The position numbers and the translations under genes were made by a program. A DNA stretch of 64,000 bases from Choricystis sp. odSpoLacu1. Its lineage: Eukaryota; Chlorophyta; Trebouxiophyceae. Below the pieces are notes generated by a model. The model searched no databases and was not told the DNA's origin. It saw nothing but the letters and a program-made list of their open reading frames with translations. The stretch is taken from the NCBI GenBank assembly GCA_958009055.1, contig OY253664.1, positions 124,001 to 188,000 on the forward strand. The letters are read 5' to 3'. Positions within the stretch are counted from its first letter, which is position 1; every line of letters starts with the position of its first letter. Shown here piece by piece: positions 31,381-39,551 of the stretch.

Positions 31381-31878
31381 TCACAGCCCCTGCCCCACCA
31401 GGTAGTCGCCCAACGCTTCAATGACGCCGGTCGCATCCCCCGGTTGCGCGCCCGCACCATACAGCCCCACCACGAGAGCCGTACCCGTTTTCTTGACCGT
31501 GACCCCGTCCGGCCCCTTCTTCCCCCGCAGCACGGCGCCCGGGTCCCCCGGGATCATCAAGTATTTGACCCCCCCGATGCGCAGGCCGTTGGCGGCGAGG
31601 CCTGCTTCCCCGCCGTCGGCCAGGCCGGCGACCAGGGCGTCGACTTCGTCCGGGGTGACGTCGGGGAACCCCGGGGAGGAGGCCCACACGCCGCCGTCCT
31701 GGCCGACGATGGCGGCCGAGGTGAGGGTGCCGCCTGAGTGTAGGGAGGTGGGAGAGGGTGGGTGGTGGTGGACGAGAAAAAGAACGCGCCGCGTTGTTTG
31801 CTCCCCCCCCACACACACACACTCACCGTGGGGCAGCTCCACCATCAGGTGTTCGTCCACGTAGGCTTGCCACGACAT
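31381..31878 (-). CDS. PRF: Profilin
   Basis: Actin-monomer and poly-proline binding protein of the cytoskeleton. Exons 31827-31878 and 31381-31733 give 134 residues, the usual profilin size. The start MSWQAYVDEHLMVELPHG, then GTLTSAAIVGQDGGVWASS and KYLMIPGDPGAVLRGKKGP, and the C-terminal VIEALGDYLVGQGL, match plant and algal profilins including the N-terminal W and Y of the poly-proline site. The split glycine codon at the intron fits. It is divergent from PEX16 over 469 bases. Confidence 0.95.
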   Translation of the reverse strand: MSWQAYVDEHLMVELPHGECVCVGGEQTTRRVLFLVHHHPPSPTSLHSGGTLTSAAIVGQDGGVWASSPGFPDVTPDEVDALVAGLADGGEAGLAANGLRIGGVKYLMIPGDPGAVLRGKKGPDGVTVKKTGTALVVGLYGAGAQPGDATGVIEALGDYLVGQGL

Positions 31879-32347
31879 TGTGTTGGGAGGCAGAAAAGCT
31901 GGGAACGGGAAGAGGAGGGAGGTGGGAACGTGCGAAGAAAGTCGCGCGCGATGGAGCGGGGAGCGGGGGGCAGCGCCCTTTTTCTCCCACGCCTCGCGGC
32001 TTTCCGGCCCCGTTTTCTGCGATTCCGCAATTCAGGGTGGCGAACGCTGGGCGCGGGGAGCGAGGGGAGGAAGGGAACCGGGGAGAAGACGCGCGCACAC
32101 CCCCAATTCGCATACCCGCCTCGCGCCGCCAACCACCGCCCCGGGCGGCACCAACGTGGCCCCCAACGCCCTGGGCTCGGCACACCGCAGCTCTGTTTGG
32201 TCACGCACCTGAGGCAGAGAGAAGGAGAAGAAGGGGAAGGCGGTGTGCGAGAGAGAGTCGCGACAGCAGAGAGTGTCTCTTGCCCGCTCGCCCCACACAC
32301 TCTTGCCCATCTCCCTTCCTCCCTCCGCGCCCCCCTCCTCAATCATC
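31879..32347. other. Divergent intergenic region between profilin and PEX16
   Basis: The 469 bases separate two start codons and likely hold both promoters. The profilin side is G/A-rich and the PEX16 side is C/T-rich just before its ATG, a purine-pyrimidine asymmetry seen at several starts in this window. No gene or RNA is recognised inside. Confidence 0.4.
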
Positions 32348-33856
32348 ATGGCCGCCGCCGCCCCCGCCCGGGGCGGCGACGCCAGCACCCCCCCCTCCCC
32401 CTCCCTCACCGCCCGCTACGCGGCCTGGGTGCGCGCCAACGCGGGCACGGTGGCCGCGCTCGAGTCGGCTGTCTCCTCCGCCACGTGGCTGCTGCCCGAC
32501 AGGTTTGCCGAAGGCGAGCTAGGGCTTGAAGCCGTCCACTCGGCGGTGGGACTGCTCAGTGTGTACCACGAAGCGTTGCTGGCGCCCCCGCCAGAGCGTG
32601 GTGGCGAAGGCGCGGCACGGTTGGCGCTTGTGTTGGCCGCGTTGACGCAGGTGCGTGGGTAGGGAGAGACGTGTGTGTGTGTGCTGTCTGCAACCGAAGG
32701 GAATCGGGCGCACAGCGAGGCGGGAGGGAGCGTTCTTTTCGCTCGACACCCATGCACCCCTCCCCGACCAACCTGCCTCTGTCCCTCCCCCACCTCCCCA
32801 CCCCAGCTCGAAGTCCTCATCGAGATCGGCGCCAACCGGGCCACCGCCTCGGGCCGCGTGCGGTCCAAGTACACGCCGTTGCTGGCGCTGGAGTCGGCAA
32901 AAGCGGTTCTGCGCCTGGCCGCGCTCGCGTCCTCGCGCGCCCGCCTCCTCCTTGACGGCGGCGCTGCCCTGCCCTCCTCCCCCGCCTCCACCCCGGCCAC
33001 ATCACGGCGAGCCGCTCGGGCGGCCGCCCTGTGCGCCGCGTTCGCCGCGTTCCGGGCGGCGCGGGGGTTGCCCCCGCTGGCCGGGGCGCGGCGCGGCGGC
33101 GGCGCGCGCACAGCCTCCCCCCCCGGCCGTGTGGGCGCGGCTGCAGCCGCCGCGGCAGCACGCGCGCCGCCCGGGGCTGAGGGCGCGCTGGACGCGCGCC
33201 GCAAAGCGGAGGAGGAGGGGGAGGGAGCGCCCGCGCCGCGGCCGCGATGGTGGGAAACACCGCCTCGCGCTCGGCCGGCCGCCCCGCCCGCTGAGATTCA
33301 GCCAGCTGATGGGGACGGTGTGCCGCCTCCACCACCACCTCTCACCGCGGCGGCTGCAGCGGCAGCGGTGGCGTCCGCGGCTGCATGGAGAGGGGCGGAA
33401 GCGTGCGCCTATGGAGAACTCCTGTTCGTCCTGCGCCCCGTCATCTACGTGGCCGCCCTGCGCAAATTCGGCGACCGAGCGTGGACGCCGTGGCTGCTGT
33501 CGCTGGCGGTGGATGGCGCGTCCACCGCGCTGATCGCGCGTGGCGGCGCGGCGGCCGCCGCCGCGGCGGCCGCCGCCGCGCGCTCGTCCATGCTGGCCCA
33601 CACGCCCACGGCAGCCGCCTACGCGGCGGCAGAGGCGGGGTGGACGCCGGATGAAGCGGCGGAGTTGGCCAGGCGCAGGGCGCTGCTGTTCCTGTACGCG
33701 GCTCGGCCGCCCGCGTACTCAACCGTTGTGGCACCCACCCTCGCCCGCACCGCGCGCGCCCTCACCCGCGTCCCCCTCGTCGGCGGCCTGGCGGGCAAGC
33801 TGGTGGAGCTGGCGGACGGGTTCACCTCGTACTACACGTACACGGCGGGCAGTTGA
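32348..33856 (+). CDS. PEX16: Peroxisomal membrane biogenesis protein PEX16
   Basis: Recruits peroxisomal membrane proteins at the ER and peroxisome. Exons 32348-32650 and 32807-33856, phase 0 junction, 450 residues. Conserved parts: RYAAWVRANAGTVAALESA, SSATWLLPDRFAEGELGLEA, VHSAVGLLSVYHEALL, and across the intron LEVLIEIGANRATASGRVRS. In the C-terminal half are YGELLFVLRPVIYVAALRKF, WTPWLLSLAVDGAS and VPLVGGLAGKLVELADGFTS. Ala/Pro/Arg-rich insertions between these lengthen it relative to plant PEX16 (about 370). No frame break is present despite repetitive sequence. Confidence 0.92.
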
Positions 33857-33992
33857 TTGTGGAGAGGGAAAGGGGGTGGGAAGAACTTTTTTTGTTTTTG
33901 ATTTTTCGTGCGTTTTTTTTGTTCTTCGTGTCTTGCAGTGCTAAAACAAACCCCGTCCACTCCACTCCACTCTCTCTCTCTACTTTCATCCA

Positions 33993-34646
33993 TCACCCTG
34001 GCCGCAGCAGCTGCGCCACCGCGGCCGCTGCGGGCGTGCACCACGCCTCCTCGTGGCGCGTCACCACCAGGCCTCCATCTGCCCCCGCCCTCTCCACCGT
34101 GTACGTGGTGACGCCCCGCACATCCACCACCGGTTTCCAGGGCAGGCGGGTGATGGGGGCGTGGAGGCGCCAGGTTGCGGTGACAGACGCGGGTTCATCG
34201 ATCTCCACCCCCTCCAGTTTGATCGACGCGCCTGCCAGCCAGGGCTTCAGCAGCAGGATGTTCCGCCGCCAATCCGCGAGGCCGGTCATGGACACCGTGG
34301 GGTCAGCAAAGACGGCGGTGGGGGAGTAGATTCTGCCTGTGATGCGGGAGGTGACAAAGTAGTCTTGCCCAAAATCGACCCGAATCGTCGCTGCCACGTC
34401 ATCCAACGAGGCCACGCCCACGCCATCATCTGGTTGAGTGTAGGAGGGGGAGGCGCCAGCATCAGTGAGGGCGGGGGCCGGCGTCACGGCGCGCAGGGCG
34501 GACGTCGCTGCGTGGACGAGTGCACGCAGCGGGGCGGGGGCGGGCGGCGGAGGTTGGGGCGCCACGGGCAACGCTGCTGCGGGCGGCGGGCGCGCCGTGC
34601 GCGCCCGCAGGCCGCAGCGGGGCGCGGGGCGGTGGTGCGTGCACAT
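33993..34646 (-). CDS. Chloroplast DUF2358 protein
   Basis: Single exon of 217 residues, ATG at 34646. The leader (MCTHHRPAPRCGLRARTARP) is basic and lacks acids, fitting a plastid transit peptide. The domain starts at about residue 80: ASLDDVAATIRVDFGQDYFV, ITGRIYSPTAVFADPTVSMT, WRRNILLLKPWL and ATWRLHAPITRLPWKPVVDV. These match DUF2358, a SnoaL/NTF2-like family of green plants and cyanobacteria with unknown function. It starts only 29 bases after the MLH1 stop on the same strand, so its promoter must lie inside the MLH1 3' end or the two may be co-transcribed. Confidence 0.85.
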   Translation of the reverse strand: MCTHHRPAPRCGLRARTARPPPAAALPVAPQPPPPAPAPLRALVHAATSALRAVTPAPALTDAGASPSYTQPDDGVGVASLDDVAATIRVDFGQDYFVTSRITGRIYSPTAVFADPTVSMTGLADWRRNILLLKPWLAGASIKLEGVEIDEPASVTATWRLHAPITRLPWKPVVDVRGVTTYTVERAGADGGLVVTRHEEAWCTPAAAAVAQLLRPG

Positions 34647-34675
34647 GTGGTCAAAATTCGGTGTGCCGATCAATT

Positions 34676-37201
34676 TCAGCACCGCTCGAAAACACGGTAT
34701 AATTTTTCCAACCTTGTCAGCTCCACCACGCTGCCGTCCCGCGCCCGCCCCTTCTGAGGCGCCGCGCGCCGCACCGCCGGCAGCAGCACGTGCTCCATCT
34801 CCCACTCGCGCGCCGGGGTGGGTGGTGGGAACGGGTTGGCCGCTGTCGGCTCCACACCCTTCTCTGCCGCCTCCACCACCGCCGGCGACGCAAACGCGGC
34901 CAGCGCGTCGGCCACGGTGTCGAAGAAGTGGGATTCAGAGTCGTAGACGACGTCGCGGGCGAGGGCGAGAGCCAGAGCGGGCAGCCTGTCTGCGGTGGGT
35001 GTGCCACCAGGAAGCACTGCAGGCACCCCCGCCAGCTCCCCACCCGGCGTCACGTCCACGCCCACGTGGTCGTCCAGAGCCCCCCGCTTCAGGGTGAGCA
35101 GGCGGGCCGCCAGGTCGGCGGCGCGGGTGGTGGTGGCGGCGTCGTCGTCGGCGTCGTTTTTGTTTCCTGTTGCGTCCCGCACCCCCGCCTCCTCACCCAG
35201 CGCGATCGCCACCAGCTCCGCCACGCTGACCGCCGGCTCCAGCGCCACCCTCACGGGCGCATCCACCCGCCGCAACACGGCTTGGCGGGCGGCGTCGCGG
35301 GCGAGGGTGGAGAGGTCGACGAGGAGGAGGGCAGGCCCCGACTGGAGCAAAGCTCGGTTGGCGTCCAGCGCGCCCACCCACGTGGCCTTGGCCAGGGCGT
35401 CGGTCAGGCCGGCGTGCGATGCAGCAGTCGCAGCATCCAGCAGGGCGGCCACGGAGGCGAGGCGGGAGGATGGAGGCGGGAGGGGGGGTGGGGCGGGGGG
35501 CGGCGGCGCGAGCGACGCGAGCGCGGCCGCGCGCGCGGGGTCGCGCCGGCGGGGCTGGGCGGCCATGGCAGCCGCCGCCGCAGCTGGGTTGGGCTGGCCA
35601 CTCTCCCCTCCTCCTCCTGCCGCCGGCGTCGGCGCCACATACCGGTGCAACGTCTGCATGTCTGCGTCCACCCTCACCATCTTGTGCTCCCCCCCCGCGC
35701 GCGCGCGCGCGGTGGTCGCATCCGGCTGCGTCGCCGGCGCCCTCGTCGCCCCCGCCACATGCGTCAGCGTGGTCTGAATGGACGGCGTGGCGGTGGCGGT
35801 GGCTGCCGTCGGTGGGCCTGCGCCAGGGAGGAGGGTTTGTGTGAACGCGCGCGCGCTGTCCGCGGTCCGCAGCACGCCGTCCACCGCGTCCGCCAGTGCA
35901 GACGCCACCGCGTCGGCATGCAGGAACGCCACCTCTCGCTTGGTGGGGTGCACGTTGGCGTCCACGTGGGAGGGGGGCAGGTGGAGGTCCAAACACACGA
36001 ACGGCTTTGCGCCGCGGGGGGCTGCCGCCGCAAACGCAGCGTCCACCGTCCGCTTCAACGGCGCGCAGTCCACGGGCCGCCCATTCACAAACAGGATGAA
36101 GGCGGGGCGGCGGGCCGCAAAGTCGGGGGAGGCGACGAAGCCGGCGGCTTCGAACGACGGAGGGGCGTCGAGGGGGAGCGCAGCGCGTGGTGTCTGGCCG
36201 CCGCCGCCCTCCCCCCCTGCGCCTTCCCCCACTCGAAACGCAAACGGGATGAGGGACCGGGCCAGGGGGGCGCCGTACACGGCGCGCAGGGCGTCGATGT
36301 GGGTGGAGGGGGTGTCCGTGCCGCCACCACCACCACCCCGCGTCAAAACGTCGGGCTTTACCGCCCCCTGCCGCCTCAGCGCAAAGGCGACGCCCGTCCG
36401 GTGGCTAGCATACCTCGCCACCAGGTCCACGATGCGGGCGTACTCGTCGGCGGGGGCGCCGAGCGCGCGCCTGCGGGTGGGCGCGTTGAAAAACAAGTCC
36501 TCCACCGCCACCGTGGTCCCCGCCCCCGCGGCCGCGACGCGGGACGGGGGCGCCTCCAGGGTGCCGCCCACGGAGTACACGGCTCGGTGGGCGACGCCGG
36601 TGGTGGTGGAGGCGCGTGGCATTGTCGTCACCGTCACGTGCGCCACATGGGACAACGACGCCAACGCCTCCCCCCGAAAGCCCAGGGTTGTCAGACTTGC
36701 CAGATCGTCAAAGGAGGCCAGCTTGGAGGTGGCGTGCCGCTCGCACAGGAGGGGCAGGTCGTCAGGCTGTGTGGTGTGCGGGTTATGAGGGACTGACCGG
36801 AAGAACGAGGTGGGTCGAATTGTGTCCTCCCTCTCTCTCCTCTTCTCACCCGGATGCCGCACCCGTCGTCCTGCACCTGCAGCAGCTTGAAGCCGCCATC
36901 CTTGATGGTGACGTTGACGTGGGTGGCGCCTGCGTGGAAGGAGAGGGGAGAGGCATTGGTTCGACGGTCCCCCCCCCCCCCATTGGGCATCGGTCCCCAC
37001 GCCCACGCCTCCGTCCCTCTCTCTCCTCCCCTCACCTGCATCCAGACTGTTCTCCAGCATCTCCTTCAACGCCGACACCGGGCGCTGCACCACCTCCCCC
37101 GCCGCGATGCGGTCCACGGTCGCCGCGTCGAGGCGCGCGATGCGGGCGGGGGGGCGGGTGGCGGGAGGCGGCTCGCCGCCCGCGTCGGCGGGGGCGGCCA
37201 T
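34676..37201 (-). CDS. MLH1: DNA mismatch repair protein MLH1
   Basis: MutL homologue that forms MutL-alpha with PMS proteins in mismatch repair and acts with MLH3 in meiotic crossover. Exons 37036-37201, 36850-36929 and 34676-36766 give 778 residues. The GHKL ATPase motifs are intact: RIAAGEVVQRPVSALKEMLE with NSLDAGATHV, DDGCGIR, and TLGFRGEALASLSHVA. FFNAPTRRRAL and VHPTKREVAFLHADAV follow. The C-terminal interaction domain ends with LTRLEKLYRVFERC; the terminal FERC is the conserved MLH1 end that completes the PMS1/2 endonuclease site. The middle is a low-complexity linker. Divergent from the CAP-domain gene (174 bases between starts). Confidence 0.94.
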   Translation of the reverse strand: MAAPADAGGEPPPATRPPARIARLDAATVDRIAAGEVVQRPVSALKEMLENSLDAGEGRRERDGGVGVGTDAQWGGGGPSNQCLSPLLPRRRHPRQRHHQGWRLQAAAGAGRRVRHPGEKRREREDTIRPTSFFRSVPHNPHTTQPDDLPLLCERHATSKLASFDDLASLTTLGFRGEALASLSHVAHVTVTTMPRASTTTGVAHRAVYSVGGTLEAPPSRVAAAGAGTTVAVEDLFFNAPTRRRALGAPADEYARIVDLVARYASHRTGVAFALRRQGAVKPDVLTRGGGGGGTDTPSTHIDALRAVYGAPLARSLIPFAFRVGEGAGGEGGGGQTPRAALPLDAPPSFEAAGFVASPDFAARRPAFILFVNGRPVDCAPLKRTVDAAFAAAAPRGAKPFVCLDLHLPPSHVDANVHPTKREVAFLHADAVASALADAVDGVLRTADSARAFTQTLLPGAGPPTAATATATPSIQTTLTHVAGATRAPATQPDATTARARAGGEHKMVRVDADMQTLHRYVAPTPAAGGGGESGQPNPAAAAAAMAAQPRRRDPARAAALASLAPPPPAPPPLPPPSSRLASVAALLDAATAASHAGLTDALAKATWVGALDANRALLQSGPALLLVDLSTLARDAARQAVLRRVDAPVRVALEPAVSVAELVAIALGEEAGVRDATGNKNDADDDAATTTRAADLAARLLTLKRGALDDHVGVDVTPGGELAGVPAVLPGGTPTADRLPALALALARDVVYDSESHFFDTVADALAAFASPAVVEAAEKGVEPTAANPFPPPTPAREWEMEHVLLPAVRRAAPQKGRARDGSVVELTRLEKLYRVFERC

Positions 37202-37242
37202 GGTGGGTGGGAGTGGTGGTGTGCGGTGTGGTGGAAGGAGAG

Positions 37243-37263
37243 GTGTGTGTGTGTGTGTGTGTG
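37243..37263. repeat. (GT)10 microsatellite upstream of MLH1
   Basis: Ten GT dinucleotides 42 bases upstream of the MLH1 start, in the short divergent region shared with the CAP-domain gene. Confidence 0.8.
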
Positions 37264-37375
37264 CGTGCGCGTGTAGGAGGGGCGAAATGAGTTGAAAAAC
37301 AAAAACACCGACAGCGTCGGCGTTTTCGTGAAACCACTTTTCCCCTTGTTTAACGGCCGCCGAAAGAACCCATCC

Positions 37376-39077
37376 ATGCACCGCCCCACGTTGGCCCTGG
37401 CCACCGCTCTGCTGGTGCTGGCGCCTGCGGCCACCGCCGACCCCCGGCGACCGGCCAAGCCGGCGCCCGGAGCGCGCGCGCGCGCGCGCCCGCGCCCACG
37501 CCTCCGCGCCGCCCACCCCCCACCCTGTGCGCCATGGACGACCCCGCCTGCACCGCCCTCGTGCTGCAGCCGCCGCCGTATGCCAGGTCCACGGACTACG
37601 TGGACTGCGTGACGGGTGGTGGGTCGCGCTGTGTGGCGGCTCCCGCGCCCACGCCCCTGCGAGGGACCGTGCGTGCCGAATCCGTCCGCCCCGGGCTGGA
37701 GGCGTGCCCCAACACGCCGCTGGTGATGGAGGGGCTGGACACGGTGGCTGTGGCCAGTCAGGTGGATGTTGTTTTGGGGGGGTGTGGGGGAGGGCGGGCG
37801 TTATGGAGGGAAGGGGGGGCGATCAAGAGGCCTCACCCCCCCAACCCCCCACCACACCCCCCACACCCCAGATCTCCACCTGCGTCAACGCCATCCGCAC
37901 CAACCCAGACGCCTTTGCCTGCGTCCTGCCCTGCGACTACGCCGCCTGGCGCCCGGCCGCCCTCGCCCCAGTGCGCTCCCCCCTCGCAGCCCTCACCCTC
38001 GCCGCCGCCGCCCTTGCCTCCGCGGCAGCCGCCCACGCGGCCGACATGGCGGCGTCTGCGCTGTTGACACACGCTGGGTCGGATGAAGCGGGGCTGGGGG
38101 ATCGGGCCGCGGCGGCGGGCTTCCGATCGTTCCCGCTGGGCGAAAACATCGCGGGAGGCTATGCGTCCGTCCTCGCCGTCTCCACCGCGTGGGCCTGCTC
38201 CGCCGGCCACCGCGACAACATGCTGGCCTGTGGCTACGACACCGTGGGCACGGGCGTGGCCGTGGCGACAGGTGGGGGGGGTGGGGGTGGGTCGCCTTCT
38301 CCTGCCTCGCCTTCGCCTTCCTCCCCTTTTTCGTTTTATTTTGTGCAGGACTTTGGCTGCTCCCGCCCCGACTACGCGTGCGCGTGCGATCCCGCTGCGG
38401 CCGCGGAGGCGGGTCCCCCCCCCGTGGACGCACCCACGTGCGGGGGAGGGGCGGGGGCGCCCCCGCCGACTGCGCAGGGAGGGCCGGCTTCGGTCGGCGT
38501 GCCGCGGCCGGGGGCGCGCGCGCCCGCGCCGGCGTCGGTGCCGTCGCCACCGCCGCCTCGCAACGCGACGGCTGGCGATCTGAACGTGGTGGCGCCCCCC
38601 GCCCCCGCGCCCGCGGCGCAGGGGCCGCTGGCGCCAGCGCGCGCGCCAACCTCGGCCCCCCAAACCATCACCCCTCCTCCTCCCGCCACCCCCCCTCCTC
38701 CCACCACCACCACCAACTGCTCCGCCTGCCTGTACCCGCTGGCCATGGAGGTGGGCACCGCTCAACCCGTCACCTCGGCGGCCACCGCGTCCGTGGTGGC
38801 GTCGGGCGGCGGAGGGTGTGGCAACGGCAGCGGTGGCGACGCTGTCTCTGCCGCCACCGACGCAGCCGGCGCCCGCCTGCCCACGTCCACCACCCCCCTG
38901 TCCCCCGGCATGACGCTGATCACGGTGACACACCCTGCGTCTTATGCGGGGCCTGTGACCGTGGCGGGCGGCGGCAGCGTGTTGACGTATCGGGTCGCAT
39001 CGCGCGCACTCGTCGTCACCGCGTCCGGACTGGCGGCGACACCGCCGGTGAATGCGCGGGACAGCAGCGAGCTGTGA
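37376..39077 (+). CDS. Secreted CAP-domain (SCP/PR-1 superfamily) protein with Pro-rich tail
   Basis: Extracellular CAP protein. Exons 37376-37761 and 37872-39077, about 530 residues. The signal peptide is MHRPTLALATALLVLAPAAT. A GC repeat (about 37472-37489) breaks the frame by one extra GC unit before a Cys-containing stretch (CTALVLQPPPYARSTDYVDC). Exon 2 holds the CAP domain: CVNAIRTNPDAFA, LTHAGSDEAG (conserved His), FPLGENIAGGYAS, WACSAGHRDNMLACGYDTVG and FYFVQDFGC. A Pro/Ala-rich stalk and a Gly/Ser/Thr C-terminal domain (MTLITVTHPASYAGPVTVAG) follow, so cell-wall attachment is plausible. Molecular role of algal CAP proteins is largely unknown; the family assignment rests on several motifs in order. 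Confidence 0.8.
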
Positions 39078-39176
39078 GAGAGAGAGAGAGAGAGGCACCA
39101 AATTTTTGATTGTGTGAGACAAAGAACAATTCACGTTGAAACAAAGAACAAACAAAACAGGTTTCCACACTTTTTT

Positions 39177-39356
39177 TGTGGTCGCCGCCTTGGCGTCATC
39201 GCACACCGCGCTCAAGGAAGCGTTCCAAATGGTGGCCCCCGCATTGACGGCCAGCAGGCGGGAGTAGACGGTTGGAGGAACAAAACAAAATTGGCCGACG
39301 TTGAACAGGGGCCAAAACATGGAGCGGGGCGTTGGGGCAGCGTCGGTTGGTGAGAC
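39177..39356 (-). pseudogene. Orphan C-terminal fragment of an Mpv17/PMP22-family protein
   Basis: On the minus strand between the CAP gene and beta-adaptin, 60 codons read HVSPTDAAPTPRSMFWPLFN then VGQFCFVPPTVYSRLLAVNA and GATIWNASLSAVCDDAKA. The W-P-x-x-N-x-x-x-F-x-F-V-P-P-x-x-R-x-L-x-V-N-x-x-x-x-x-W-N-x-x-L-S pattern is the C-terminal signature of Mpv17/PMP22/PXMP2 peroxisomal or mitochondrial inner-membrane proteins. No upstream membrane helices or start occur; the beta-adaptin gene lies directly upstream on the same strand. The frame does not stop promptly. I read this as the surviving last part of a deleted gene; it could also be a mis-assembly. Confidence 0.5.
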
Positions 39357-39551
39357 GTGAAACAACTTTTTTTTTTTAAATCGTTTTCGTGAACCCACAC
39401 AAAGCCGGGCAATTAGGCTGGGCCTAGGAAGGCTTGTTCGTTCATCAAAGTCACACACGCACAGAGAAGAAGAAGAGAGAGGCGTCAAACACAAAAAAGT
39501 ATCTCTCCCCCTTGTCACCTACTCGCCAACCTCCCCACCCTATCTCCCGCC

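Noticed and set aside
34790..36796. A 668-codon open frame antisense to MLH1
   Set aside because: It has no start context, splice sites or family motifs. Long antisense frames are common in GC-rich coding DNA, and the MLH1 reading is fully supported by motifs.
38272..38348. Intron-like stretch inside the CAP-domain exon (AG/GTGGGG ... TTTTGTGCAG)
   Set aside because: Its length (77) is not a multiple of three, and no nearby GT gives a frame-preserving removal. The unspliced frame reads FYFVQDFGC, a CAP-domain motif, so it is coding.
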